Shown here one piece after another: positions 7,883 to 14,801 of a DNA stretch of 30,413 bases. Below the pieces are notes generated by a model. It saw nothing but the letters and a program-made list of their open reading frames with translations, was not told the origin of the DNA and searched no databases. The DNA is from JACTOJ01 sp032335695. GTDB taxonomy: Bacteria > Bacillota > Clostridia > Clostridiales > Clostridiaceae. Position numbers and translations under genes: made by a program. Numbering within the stretch: the stretch's first letter is position 1; each line of letters opens with the position of its first letter. The stretch is taken from NCBI RefSeq assembly GCF_032335695.1, contig NZ_JACTOJ010000034.1:1-30413 (forward strand), written 5' to 3'.

Positions 7883-8666
7883 ATTAGAAAGAGGCTATAG
7901 AAAATTAAAAGAGGTGGATGGAAAAGCAGGAGAGGCGGTAAAAGAAAGTTTAAGCGATATATCACCGGATTTAGTAAAATATATGATAGAGTATTCCTTT
8001 GGAGATGTATACTCAAGAGAAGGCTTGGGCTTAAAATCCAAAGAAATTGCAGTAGTTGCTGCTTTGACGGCGCTTGGGAATGCCAGACCTCAGCTTAAGG
8101 TTCATATAAATGGAGCTTTAAATGTTGGATGCTCTGTAAATGACATTAAAGAAGTAATAATTCAAATGACTGCATACTCAGGCTTCCCAACAGCTATAAA
8201 TGCTATGAATGCTTTAAAAGAGGTTTTAGAGGAAAGAAAAAGTGAAGGAATAGAGGACTATGCTGGTGAAGAATGTACTAACGAGGTTTCACCTATGGAA
8301 AGATATCAGGCGGGGGTAAGGGAATTATCACAATTAGATAAAAATCAAGCCAAGCTTCTTGAAGATACCTATAAAGATTTTTCACCTGCTCTTACAAAAC
8401 TAATAATACAAAGTTATGCAGATATTATCGGAAGAAATAATTTAAGCAAAAGATATAGGCAGATTGCCACTATTGCAGCACTAACGGCTCTAGGAAATGC
8501 TGAGCCACAATTAAGGTTTCATATAAATTCAGGACTTAATGTGGGCTTGACGGAGGAGGAAATAAAAGAAATAATGCTTTTGATGACAGTGTATTCTGGT
8601 TTCCCCTCCGCAATAAGTGGAATGAATGTTTTAAAAAATATTTTAAGAGAAAGAGTACAAATTTAG
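7866..8666 (+). CDS. Carboxymuconolactone decarboxylase-family protein, two tandem domains
   Basis: The 266-residue protein contains two copies of the CMD/AhpD-like helical domain (about 20-125 and 145-262). The cores are nearly parallel: KEIAVVAALTALGNARPQLK with VHINGALNVGC, and RQIATIAALTALGNAEPQLR with FHINSGLNVGL. Each is followed by an IKE...Y-S-G-F-P segment. No CxxC peroxidase pair is present, so AhpD-like peroxidase activity is not supported. The His in the HIN segment is the usual conserved catalytic-type residue. GGAGG lies 8 bases before the ATG inside the MerR gene. Context suggests detoxification of reactive aldehydes or electrophiles. It overlaps the convergent HxlR gene by four bases. 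Confidence 0.9.
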   Translation: MEEESRLERGYRKLKEVDGKAGEAVKESLSDISPDLVKYMIEYSFGDVYSREGLGLKSKEIAVVAALTALGNARPQLKVHINGALNVGCSVNDIKEVIIQMTAYSGFPTAINAMNALKEVLEERKSEGIEDYAGEECTNEVSPMERYQAGVRELSQLDKNQAKLLEDTYKDFSPALTKLIIQSYADIIGRNNLSKRYRQIATIAALTALGNAEPQLRFHINSGLNVGLTEEEIKEIMLLMTVYSGFPSAISGMNVLKNILRERVQI

Positions 8667-9010
8667 GCTTGATTTTTAGATTTTAATAATTCCTCGCCGT
8701 ATTTTGCCAGCTCATCCAGCACTGGAAGAAGCTTTTTACCAGTTTCGCTTAAGCAGTAATCTACATGAGGAGGCATTTCATTGTATTGAAATCTATTAAT
8801 GATGCCTTCTTGTTCCAGTTCCTTAAGAGAAGTTGATAGCATCATATTAGTAATTCCTTCAATACTTTTTTTTAATTCGTTGTATCTAAGAGTACCATTT
8901 TTAGACAGTACCCAAAGTATAGGAAGCTTCCATTTACCATCTATAACTTTTACAGCGTAGGCTACAGGACAAAAGGTGCTCTGCGGTGAAAAAGTGACCA
9001 TATCTTTCAT
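8663..9010 (-). CDS. HxlR-family transcriptional regulator
   Basis: The 115-residue HxlR protein keeps the family Cys in FCPVAYAVKVIDGKWKLPIL, followed by the helix GTLRYNELKKSIEGITNMMLSTSLKELEQEG and the wing MPPHVDYCLSETGKKL. It is a paralogue of the regulator at 83-418 but with clearly different sequence. It is divergent from a PNPOx-fold protein, a common arrangement for HxlR regulators of flavin- or redox-linked genes, and probably controls it. The stop overlaps the end of the CMD gene. Confidence 0.9.
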   Translation of the reverse strand: MKDMVTFSPQSTFCPVAYAVKVIDGKWKLPILWVLSKNGTLRYNELKKSIEGITNMMLSTSLKELEQEGIINRFQYNEMPPHVDYCLSETGKKLLPVLDELAKYGEELLKSKNQA

Positions 9011-9064
9011 TGAATTACCTCCATTAGTAATAAAAATCTTACTTAGTCATAAAATACTGCATAC

Positions 9065-9092
9065 TTGTTATTTCCTTATCAATACTTATAAT
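9065..9092 (+). promoter_or_regulatory. Promoter of the PNPOx-fold gene
   Basis: TTGTTA (9065-9070) and TATAAT (9087-9092) are 16 bases apart in the 128-base divergent gap. The stretch just upstream (ACTTAGTCATAAAATACTG, 9041-9059) is a candidate HxlR site, but no clean palindrome was found. Confidence 0.6.
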
Positions 9093-9138
9093 TATACCAT
9101 AGGGAATAATAATATAGATATACATGGAGGGTATTGTA

Positions 9139-9531
9139 ATGAATGAAGTTATAGAATTTCTTAATGAATGTGGAGTATTTTTTGTATCAACAGTAGAGGG
9201 GGATCAGCCTAAGGTTAGACCTTTCAGCTTTGTTATGGAATATGATGGAAAGCTTGCTTTTGGTACGAACAATAAAAAACCAGTTTTTCAACAGTTAACT
9301 AAAAATCCAAATGTTGAAATTTCAGCATGCAAGGGTGGAAAATGGATACGTCTAAGTGGTAAGGCTGCATTCTGTACTAGCGTAGAAAGCAAGACTAAAG
9401 CTTTAGAAGCAATGCCAGGACTTAAACATATGTATTCTGTAGATGATGATATTTTTGAAATATTTTATCTAGAAGATGCAGTTGCTAATTTCTTTTCAAT
9501 GAAGGGTGAAAATAAGACTATAAAATTATAA
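9139..9531 (+). CDS. Pyridoxamine 5'-phosphate oxidase-family (flavin-binding split-barrel) protein
   Basis: The 130-residue protein begins MNEVIEFLNECGVFFVSTVEGDQPKVRPFSF. This is the entry strand of small PNPOx-like split barrels that bind FMN or a deazaflavin. The central strand VEISACKGGKWIRLSGKA and the C-terminal NFFSMKGE are also typical. The start is ATG 9139, eight bases after GGAGG, rather than an ATG at 9124 that precedes it. The substrate is unknown. It is monocistronic, ends at a strong terminator, and is probably repressed by the divergent HxlR protein. Confidence 0.88.
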   Translation: MNEVIEFLNECGVFFVSTVEGDQPKVRPFSFVMEYDGKLAFGTNNKKPVFQQLTKNPNVEISACKGGKWIRLSGKAAFCTSVESKTKALEAMPGLKHMYSVDDDIFEIFYLEDAVANFFSMKGENKTIKL

Positions 9532-9545
9532 TTGGTGATTGAAAG

Positions 9546-9580
9546 CCTGAATAATCCGTGGTGGTTATTCAGGTTTTTTT
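9546..9580 (+). terminator. Rho-independent terminator
   Basis: CCTGAATAA (9546-9554) pairs with TTATTCAGG (9565-9573), followed directly by seven T. It ends the PNPOx-fold gene. Confidence 0.93.
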
Positions 9581-9583
9581 ATA

Positions 9584-9592
9584 TGCTATAAT
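9584..9592 (+). promoter_or_regulatory. Extended -10 promoter of the WYL regulator
   Basis: TGCTATAAT is a consensus extended -10 box just past the terminator and about 30 bases before the WYL gene start. No convincing -35 box is seen. Confidence 0.55.
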
Positions 9593-9623
9593 GAAATATA
9601 TTATTAATTGCAGCAGGTGTGAT

Positions 9624-10550
9624 ATGAAAATTGATAGATTACTAGCAATTACAATTTATTTATTAAATCATAAAAAAGTAAGCGCAAAGGTTTTTGCTGA
9701 AAAATTTGAAGTTTCTATTAGAACTATTCAGAGGGATATGGAAGCCTTATGTGAAGCAGGAATTCCGGTGGTTTCTTCCCTAGGAGCTGAAGGAGGGTAT
9801 GAAATCCTCCAGGGCTTTAGGATGGAGAAACAAATAGCTAAGAAGGAAGATTATTCATACATAATTACTGCTTTGCAGGCATTAACTTCTGCTTACAATA
9901 GCCCCAAATTAGATTTAACTCTTGAAAAAATTAAAGCAATTCAGCAAGACAATGAAATAGATAGTAATATGCTTTTAGATTTTAGTGTGTTAAGAGAAGA
10001 TAAAGCTATAAATTATAAATTAGAAATATTAGAGAAGGCTATTGCGGAAAAAAGGATAGTTGCTTTTTCATATACCAATGGGGAGAATATGAAAAGTGTG
10101 AAAGAGGTTGAGCCTATAGCCGTTAATTACAGGTGGTATGCTTGGTATCTGCTGGCCTATTCCTTAGAAAAACAAGACTATAGATTATACAAGCTTATTC
10201 GCATGGAAAATCTTAAGATGACTGCTGGAAATATGCGAGTATGCCATGAACCAGCTAGTGTGCTTTTGCGAAAAAGCTATGAAAAAGATACTAGGAAATA
10301 TATAGACATTAAACTTTTATGCAAAGAGGAAGTAAAGGTTAAGGCTGCTGAGTATTTAAGGGGAGATATTGAAAAGGAATATGAAAACGGAGACTTCATA
10401 ATGAAGCTTCACCTTCCTGAAAGTGAAGATTTATGGTTTGGCACGCTGCTCTCTTTTGGCAGCCTGGTTACAGTGCTGGAGCCTAAAGGGCTAAAAGAAA
10501 AAATTTGCAATAGATGCAGAGAAATTTTAGATTTATATTATAATCTATGA
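9624..10550 (+). CDS. WYL-domain (YafY-like) transcriptional regulator
   Basis: The 308-residue protein has an N-terminal helix-turn-helix (about 1-55; FEVSIRTIQRDMEALCEAGIPV is the classic HTH_11 recognition region). A WYL domain follows at about 138-212 with the variant motif WYAWYL at 171-176 and RLYKLIRM, then a C-terminal extension. WYL proteins sense ligands or nucleic acid and many are stress regulators. The start is placed at ATG 9624 because the family begins MKIDRLL, with AGGTG upstream; the frame is open further upstream but runs into the terminator. The neighbouring GNAT gene may be its target. Confidence 0.9.
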   Translation: MKIDRLLAITIYLLNHKKVSAKVFAEKFEVSIRTIQRDMEALCEAGIPVVSSLGAEGGYEILQGFRMEKQIAKKEDYSYIITALQALTSAYNSPKLDLTLEKIKAIQQDNEIDSNMLLDFSVLREDKAINYKLEILEKAIAEKRIVAFSYTNGENMKSVKEVEPIAVNYRWYAWYLLAYSLEKQDYRLYKLIRMENLKMTAGNMRVCHEPASVLLRKSYEKDTRKYIDIKLLCKEEVKVKAAEYLRGDIEKEYENGDFIMKLHLPESEDLWFGTLLSFGSLVTVLEPKGLKEKICNRCREILDLYYNL

Positions 10551-10562
10551 CATATAGCTGTC
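10549..10562. promoter_or_regulatory. Inverted repeat between WYL and GNAT genes
   Basis: GACATATAGCTGTC is a GACA-N6-TGTC inverted repeat overlapping the WYL stop codon and lying about 60 bases before the GNAT gene. A -10-like TATACT follows at 10577-10582. It could be the WYL operator; short arms keep confidence low. Confidence 0.35.
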
Positions 10563-10623
10563 GCAAATCCTCTGGTATACTCTTTTTGAACAAATTATTT
10601 ACAGGAGAAAGGGGATTTTTAAT

Positions 10624-11199
10624 ATGACTCAGGATATTTATAAAATATGTCCAACCTATAAAAATACATTAATAACCTTAAGGAAAACTAAAATAGAGGA
10701 TGCAGATAGGCTTCTCAAATGTTATTCAGATGAAAAAGCAGTACCTTTTTTTAATTCTGATAATTGTCATGGAGATAATTTTCACTATACAACAAAGGAA
10801 AGAATAGAGGAAGCAATTAAGTTTTGGGAGAGTTCCTATTCTAATGGATATTTTATACGTTGGACAATAATTTTAAATAGTACAAAGGAGATAATAGGAA
10901 CCATAGAAATGTTTCATAGGTATGCAGAGGATAAATTTAATCACTGCGGAATTTTAAGAATGGATCTTCAAAGTAAGCATGAAAAGCAGCAGATAATAGA
11001 AAGTATACTGTCAGTGGTTAATGAATTTTTTTATGAAGCCTTTCAGGTGAATACCATACTTACTAAATGCATTCCTGCTGCAAAAGAGAGAGCAACTTCT
11101 TTAAATAATGCGGGATATAAATCGATCAATGAAAAATTTATGATATATGATGATTATTATTCTAGAGAAAATACAATATCTTGTGTTACTATTGAGTAA
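10624..11199 (+). CDS. GNAT-family N-acetyltransferase
   Basis: This 191-residue protein has the layout of RimJ/RimL-type acetyltransferases: the N-terminal strand NTLITLRKTKIEDADRLLKCY, a central strand IIGTIEMF, and a late segment AAKERATSLNNAGYKS that corresponds to the C-terminal acetyl-CoA-fold region. The acetyl-CoA pyrophosphate loop (usually Q/RxxGxG/A) is degenerate, reading LQSKHEKQQI, so activity is uncertain. AGGAGAAAGGGG precedes the ATG. The substrate cannot be predicted. Confidence 0.75.
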   Translation: MTQDIYKICPTYKNTLITLRKTKIEDADRLLKCYSDEKAVPFFNSDNCHGDNFHYTTKERIEEAIKFWESSYSNGYFIRWTIILNSTKEIIGTIEMFHRYAEDKFNHCGILRMDLQSKHEKQQIIESILSVVNEFFYEAFQVNTILTKCIPAAKERATSLNNAGYKSINEKFMIYDDYYSRENTISCVTIE

Positions 11200-11221
11200 T
11201 ATAAAATAAAATATAAAGCTA

Positions 11222-11266
11222 AACAATATGTTTTTATTGTTTTTCAATAAGAATATATTGTTTTTT
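11222..11266 (+). terminator. Rho-independent terminator after the GNAT gene
   Basis: AACAATAT (11222-11229) pairs with ATATTGTT (11255-11262). An inner TTATTG/CAATAA stem (11234-11239 and 11245-11250) extends the hairpin, and a T run follows. Confidence 0.75.
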
Positions 11267-11286
11267 ACTTTTGATGGGTATATAAT
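11258..11286 (+). promoter_or_regulatory. Promoter of the B12-binding radical SAM gene
   Basis: TTGTTT (11258-11263) and TATAAT (11281-11286) are separated by 17 bases. The -35 box lies inside the 3' arm of the preceding terminator. Confidence 0.65.
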
Positions 11287-11306
11287 CCAGGTATGGGAGG
11301 TGTATT

Positions 11307-12608
11307 ATGAAGAAGAAAATACTTTTAATAACGCCTGAGAATAAAGAGATAAATAAATTTAGAAAAAGGCAGTTCAATAATTTTATTCAGATAACCATGC
11401 CCTACTTAGCTGCCTTTATAGACGAAAGCAAGTATGAAATAACCTTGGTGGATGAATATAATCAAAAAATTCCTTTTAAAGAAAGCTTTGATTTGGCAGC
11501 TATAACTGTGAATACTTCAAATGCAACTCACTGTTATGATATAGCAAAACAGTTTAGAGAAAAGCAGGTTAAAGTGGTGATGGGGGGACCTCATGCAACC
11601 TTGCTGCCTGAGGAGGTAAAGAAAAACTGCGACTACATAATGGTGGGTGAGGGAGAAATAATATGGCCGAAATTTCTAGAAGATTTCTATGAAGACAAAG
11701 CTCAGGAACAATATATTTGCGAGGATGTGCCAGAACTTAAAAACATACCTGCGGCTAGAAGAGACTTGATTCACAAAAGGCGATTTACAAAAGGTGCTGT
11801 CATTTCCTCAAGAGGCTGCCCTTACAAGTGCAGCTACTGCAATTTAAAACAAATATACTGTGAACCCTTTAGAACCAGACCAATTGAAGAGGTGATTGCT
11901 GAAATTAAAACTATAAAAAACAAATACTTTGTGTTTTGGGATGATAATTTTTGGGGTGATATTAATTTTGCTAAAAGCCTGCTGTTGGAATTAAAGAAGC
12001 TTAATAAAAGATGGGCTGCCCAGGTAACTCTGGAAAGATGCAAGGATGAAGAATTACTGAAATTAGCTAAAGAGGCAGGATGCGTGTATCTCTTTGTAGG
12101 CATAGAATCTTTTTCAAAGGATAGCCTGGGAAGCGTAAATAAAGGTATAAATGATGTGGATAAGTATAAGGGCTTGATAGATAAAATTCATAAGCATGGT
12201 ATTTGTGTACAGGCAGGCATAATATTTGGATTTGATACGGACAAAAAGGATGTATTTGAAAAGACGCTGGAAGCCTGCAATGAATTAGGCATAGATGGAG
12301 TAACTGTAAGCATATTAACTCCTCTTCCTAAGACACCTATTTATGCTAAATTAAAAGAAGAAAACAGACTATTAACTGAAGATTGGAGTTATTACAACGG
12401 GAAAACCAGGGTGGCTTTTCAGCCTAAAAATATGACTGAAGAGGAGCTGTTTCAAGGCTATATGTGGTTTAGAAAACACTTCTACTCCTTTAAGTCTATA
12501 TACAAAAGAATGAAAAAATCTAGAGCAAATACCGTCTATAATTTGGCTATAAACATAGGTTACAAGCTTAGCCTCAGTGGCACTAGAAAAAACCATGTTT
12601 TAAAATAG
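11307..12608 (+). CDS. B12-binding-domain radical SAM protein
   Basis: The 433-residue protein has an N-terminal Rossmann-like cobalamin-binding-type domain (about 1-135; VVMGGPHATLLPEE and VGEGE are typical), then a radical SAM core with CPYKCSYC, placing the [4Fe-4S] ligands at Cys171, Cys175 and Cys178. The C-terminal 80 residues are basic and helical. The DxHxxG cobalamin-ligand motif is not seen, as in many BchE-like members. Such proteins catalyse methylations or ring chemistry, but no substrate can be named. GGGAGGTG precedes the ATG. It is monocistronic and followed by a long palindromic repeat. Confidence 0.88.
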   Translation: MKKKILLITPENKEINKFRKRQFNNFIQITMPYLAAFIDESKYEITLVDEYNQKIPFKESFDLAAITVNTSNATHCYDIAKQFREKQVKVVMGGPHATLLPEEVKKNCDYIMVGEGEIIWPKFLEDFYEDKAQEQYICEDVPELKNIPAARRDLIHKRRFTKGAVISSRGCPYKCSYCNLKQIYCEPFRTRPIEEVIAEIKTIKNKYFVFWDDNFWGDINFAKSLLLELKKLNKRWAAQVTLERCKDEELLKLAKEAGCVYLFVGIESFSKDSLGSVNKGINDVDKYKGLIDKIHKHGICVQAGIIFGFDTDKKDVFEKTLEACNELGIDGVTVSILTPLPKTPIYAKLKEENRLLTEDWSYYNGKTRVAFQPKNMTEEELFQGYMWFRKHFYSFKSIYKRMKKSRANTVYNLAINIGYKLSLSGTRKNHVLK

Positions 12609-12619
12609 CTGAAAAATAA

Positions 12620-12669
12620 GGCTCTGTTTTAAATCAGTGTAAAAATCAACACTGATTTAAAACAGAGCC
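12620..12669. repeat. Long perfect palindromic repeat (type copy)
   Basis: Two 21-base arms (12620-12640 and 12649-12669) are exact reverse complements around the 8-base loop AAAAATCA. The outer ends read GGCTCTGTTTTAAA and TTTAAAACAGAGCC. Related copies or pieces occur at 4256-4268, 14391-14415 and 30220-30325. No clear U-run follows on the plus strand, so termination is not its obvious role, although it directly follows the radical SAM gene. The ends recall insertion-sequence termini, but no transposase is present. Confidence 0.85.
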
Positions 12670-12705
12670 AAAAATAAAATATATTTGGAAAGAGAAGTGA
12701 CAACA

Positions 12706-13197
12706 TTGAAATATTATGGTAGAAGATCATTGTCTCAGGTATTAAAAATAATTTTGGATATTTTGCTGCTGCTAGGTGCAGCTTACTTTATAGAAACCTT
12801 ATATCAAGCCTTTATATTAAAGGATAAATTAACTTCATTAGAGCTTTTATCAGTATTTCTGCTTCTTATAGTGGGCTGCTCTTGTGTATTTATCATTGTA
12901 ATAAATATAAGAGCTATAATGAATAGTTTGGTTAAAGAAAATCCTTTCACAAGAGAAAACGTGAAGGCTTTAAAGAGAATGTCAGCTTGTAGCATAGTGG
13001 TAGCTATATGTTATATAATAAATCTTATAATAAATTTTTCTAGCGGACAGTATAAGCTTATTTACATAGATAAGACAGGAATTCATACAGATATGGAGTT
13101 TCTGATATTTCTTTTTGCCGGACTATTTATTTATGTTCTAGCCAAGGTTTTTGAAAATGCAGTAGAAGTAAAAGAAGAAAATGATTATACAGTATAA
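12706..13197 (+). CDS. DUF2975-family membrane protein
   Basis: The 163-residue protein has four predicted membrane segments (about 11-32, 45-68, 95-115 and 128-150) and a conserved cytosolic stretch ENPFTRENVKALKRMS between the second and third. This matches DUF2975 proteins, which are typically followed by a small YozG-like HTH regulator, as here. The start is uncertain. TTG 12706 is chosen for its spacing after AGAGAAGTGA; in-frame GTG 12697 and TTG 12685 are alternatives. The molecular role of the family is unknown. Confidence 0.8.
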   Translation: MKYYGRRSLSQVLKIILDILLLLGAAYFIETLYQAFILKDKLTSLELLSVFLLLIVGCSCVFIIVINIRAIMNSLVKENPFTRENVKALKRMSACSIVVAICYIINLIINFSSGQYKLIYIDKTGIHTDMEFLIFLFAGLFIYVLAKVFENAVEVKEENDYTV

Positions 13198-13217
13198 GGT
13201 GGAGAGGGAGTTTTTGC

Positions 13218-13424
13218 ATGCCTATAATAGTTAATTTAGATGTTATGATGGCTAAAAGAAAAATGTCTTTAAATGATCTAGCTGAAAGAGTAGGTATTAC
13301 TAATGCTAATCTTTCTATATTAAAAAATAATAAAGCAAAGGCTATAAGATTTTCAACCTTAGAGGCTATATGCAAGGAGCTAAATTGCCAGCCAGCGGAT
13401 ATTTTAGAATTTGCAGAAAAATAA
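13218..13424 (+). CDS. Small Cro/XRE-family HTH regulator (YozG-like)
   Basis: This 68-residue protein is a single Cro/C1-type helix-turn-helix. DVMMAKRKMSLNDLAERVGI holds the first helices, TNANLSILKNNKAKAIRF the recognition helix, and LNCQPADILEF the typical end. It follows the DUF2975 gene by 20 bases with a GGTGGAGAGGGAG ribosome-binding region, and the pair is a conserved two-gene unit. It probably autoregulates the pair. Confidence 0.9.
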   Translation: MPIIVNLDVMMAKRKMSLNDLAERVGITNANLSILKNNKAKAIRFSTLEAICKELNCQPADILEFAEK

Positions 13425-13457
13425 TATATGACGTGCTGTTGTCATATATTATTTTTT
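13419..13457 (+). terminator. Rho-independent terminator after the small HTH gene
   Basis: AAATAATATATGAC (13419-13432) pairs with GTCATATATTATTT (13441-13454) around an 8-base loop and runs into T. The HTH stop codon lies in the left arm. Confidence 0.88.
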
Positions 13458-13497
13458 ATACTTAGATTAAGCATAAAATGAAAGCGGGGGATTAGAA

Positions 13498-14382
13498 ATT
13501 AAAACAGTACCTGCAAAAACTATTATTTCAAGCTATGATGCTAAGGGTGGTTGGTATGGCAGCAACTACAATATGAACATATATAGGGGCTGCTGTCATG
13601 GCTGCATCTATTGTGACAGCAGAAGTGCTTGCTATCATATAGAGAACTTTGATGAGGTTAAAGCTAAAGAAAATGCCTTAGCTTTAATAGAGAAGGAACT
13701 AAAAGCTAAAAGAAATAAGGGTATTATAATAACAGGAGCTATGAGTGATCCATACAACCCCTTTGAAAAGGAACTTAAACTAACTAGAGGGGCTTTGGAG
13801 ATAATCAATAGGTATGGTTTTGGAATAGTTATTGATACAAAGTCTGATCTTGTGGTGAGAGATATGGATTTACTTTTAAAGATAAAAAAGCATTCTCCTG
13901 TGGTGGCTAACTTTACAGTTACCACAGCAGAGGATGAATTATGTGCTAAGATTGAACCAAATGTAGCAGTATCCAGCAAGAGATTTGAAGCTATGAGAAA
14001 GCTTTCAGAGGCAGGCATAATGACCGGACTGCTGCTCATGCCCATACTTCCCTTTATAAATTCTGACACTGATAATATTAAAGCAATAGTAAATAAAACT
14101 TATGAATGCGGCGGAAAATTCATTAATCATGGTTTTGGAGTTACCTTAAGGCAGAATCAAAGGGAATATTTCTACAATAAATTGGATGAAGCTTTTCCAG
14201 GAATCAAAGAAAAGTATTATAAGGCTTTTGGGGATGCTTATTATTGCAATCCTTTAAATTATGCTTCCTTGGAAAAGGTATTTAGACAGGAATGCAAACG
14301 CCTAGGCATAATATATGGCATGAAGAATATTTCTAATTTTATAAGACAAGGATATGAATACGAGCAGATAAGTTTGTTCTAA
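13498..14382 (+). CDS. SPL-family radical SAM protein, probable ATT start
   Basis: The product is 294 residues if it starts at ATT 13498. The radical SAM motif is C32-x3-C36-x2-C39 in GCCHGCIYCDSRS, followed by TGAMSDPYNPFEK and TRGALEIINRYGFGI, typical of the spore-photoproduct-lyase-like radical SAM family. An ATG at 13573 would delete the first 25 residues, including PAKTIIS and WYGSNYNMN, which belong to the conserved N-terminal region of this family. No ATG, GTG or TTG lies in frame between the stop at 13474 and 13573. GGGGG (13486-13490) is 7 bases before the ATT. The real function of this subfamily is unclear. Confidence 0.85.
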   Translation: MKTVPAKTIISSYDAKGGWYGSNYNMNIYRGCCHGCIYCDSRSACYHIENFDEVKAKENALALIEKELKAKRNKGIIITGAMSDPYNPFEKELKLTRGALEIINRYGFGIVIDTKSDLVVRDMDLLLKIKKHSPVVANFTVTTAEDELCAKIEPNVAVSSKRFEAMRKLSEAGIMTGLLLMPILPFINSDTDNIKAIVNKTYECGGKFINHGFGVTLRQNQREYFYNKLDEAFPGIKEKYYKAFGDAYYCNPLNYASLEKVFRQECKRLGIIYGMKNISNFIRQGYEYEQISLF

Positions 14383-14390
14383 AGCATTGC

Positions 14391-14415
14391 AAAAATTAAC
14401 ACTGGTTTGAAACAG
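14391..14415. repeat. Degenerate half copy of the palindromic repeat
   Basis: AAAAATTAACACTGG and the following TTTGAAACAGA match the loop and right arm of the 12620-12669 palindrome with a few substitutions. No left arm remains. It starts nine bases after the radical SAM stop codon. Confidence 0.65.
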
Positions 14416-14491
14416 ATGACTATTGATTATAAATGCAATATGTGTAATAATTGGATAAAAAGTAATATATTTATTAATAAAGGGAAAATTT

Positions 14492-14641
14492 ATGGGTATT
14501 AAGTTTGTTTTAGGGATAATGTATTATTTGTTTATATTATTTGTTTTTACAAAAGTTTTTATGGCAGCAGCAAATTTTATAGGCAAAACAATTGGCTTTT
14601 CAAAAGCTATTGAATGGATGATGACAAAAATAAAAAAGTAG
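14492..14641 (+). CDS. Small membrane peptide, 49 residues
   Basis: The ORF encodes a hydrophobic segment (MGIKFVLGIMYYLFILFVFT, residues 1-20) and a basic amphipathic end (SKAIEWMMTKIKK). AAGGG lies about seven bases before the ATG. It stands alone 160 bases before the peptide-sensing regulator. Codon use resembles its neighbours. It is not recognised; it could be a small membrane protein, a peptide precursor or a chance ORF. Confidence 0.5.
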   Translation: MGIKFVLGIMYYLFILFVFTKVFMAAANFIGKTIGFSKAIEWMMTKIKK

Positions 14642-14740
14642 TCATATAAAAAGGATATGCGAGGAATAAATTAACAGATTAGTAAAATATAATTGAAATA
14701 ATGAAAAAATGTTAAAAATTTCTTTTTACGCTCGAAATAC

Positions 14741-14769
14741 TTAACAAATTATACCATTAATGTTATAAT
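14741..14769 (+). promoter_or_regulatory. Promoter of the HTH-TPR regulator
   Basis: TTAACA (14741-14746) and TATAAT (14764-14769) are separated by 17 bases, and TGT before the -10 box adds an extended -10 element. This is one of the best sigma-A matches in the window. Confidence 0.8.
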
Positions 14770-14801
14770 TGTTACATTAAATTTTGGGTGGTGAAAAATA
14801 G

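Noticed and set aside
12620..12669. The long palindrome as an ordinary terminator of the radical SAM gene
   Set aside because: No T run follows on the plus strand, and related copies occur in other intergenic contexts, so a repeat element is the better call.
13635..14069. A 144-codon open frame antisense to the SPL-like radical SAM gene
   Set aside because: It lies wholly inside a well-supported gene, has a low-complexity Ser/Ile/Leu-rich product and no ribosome-binding site.
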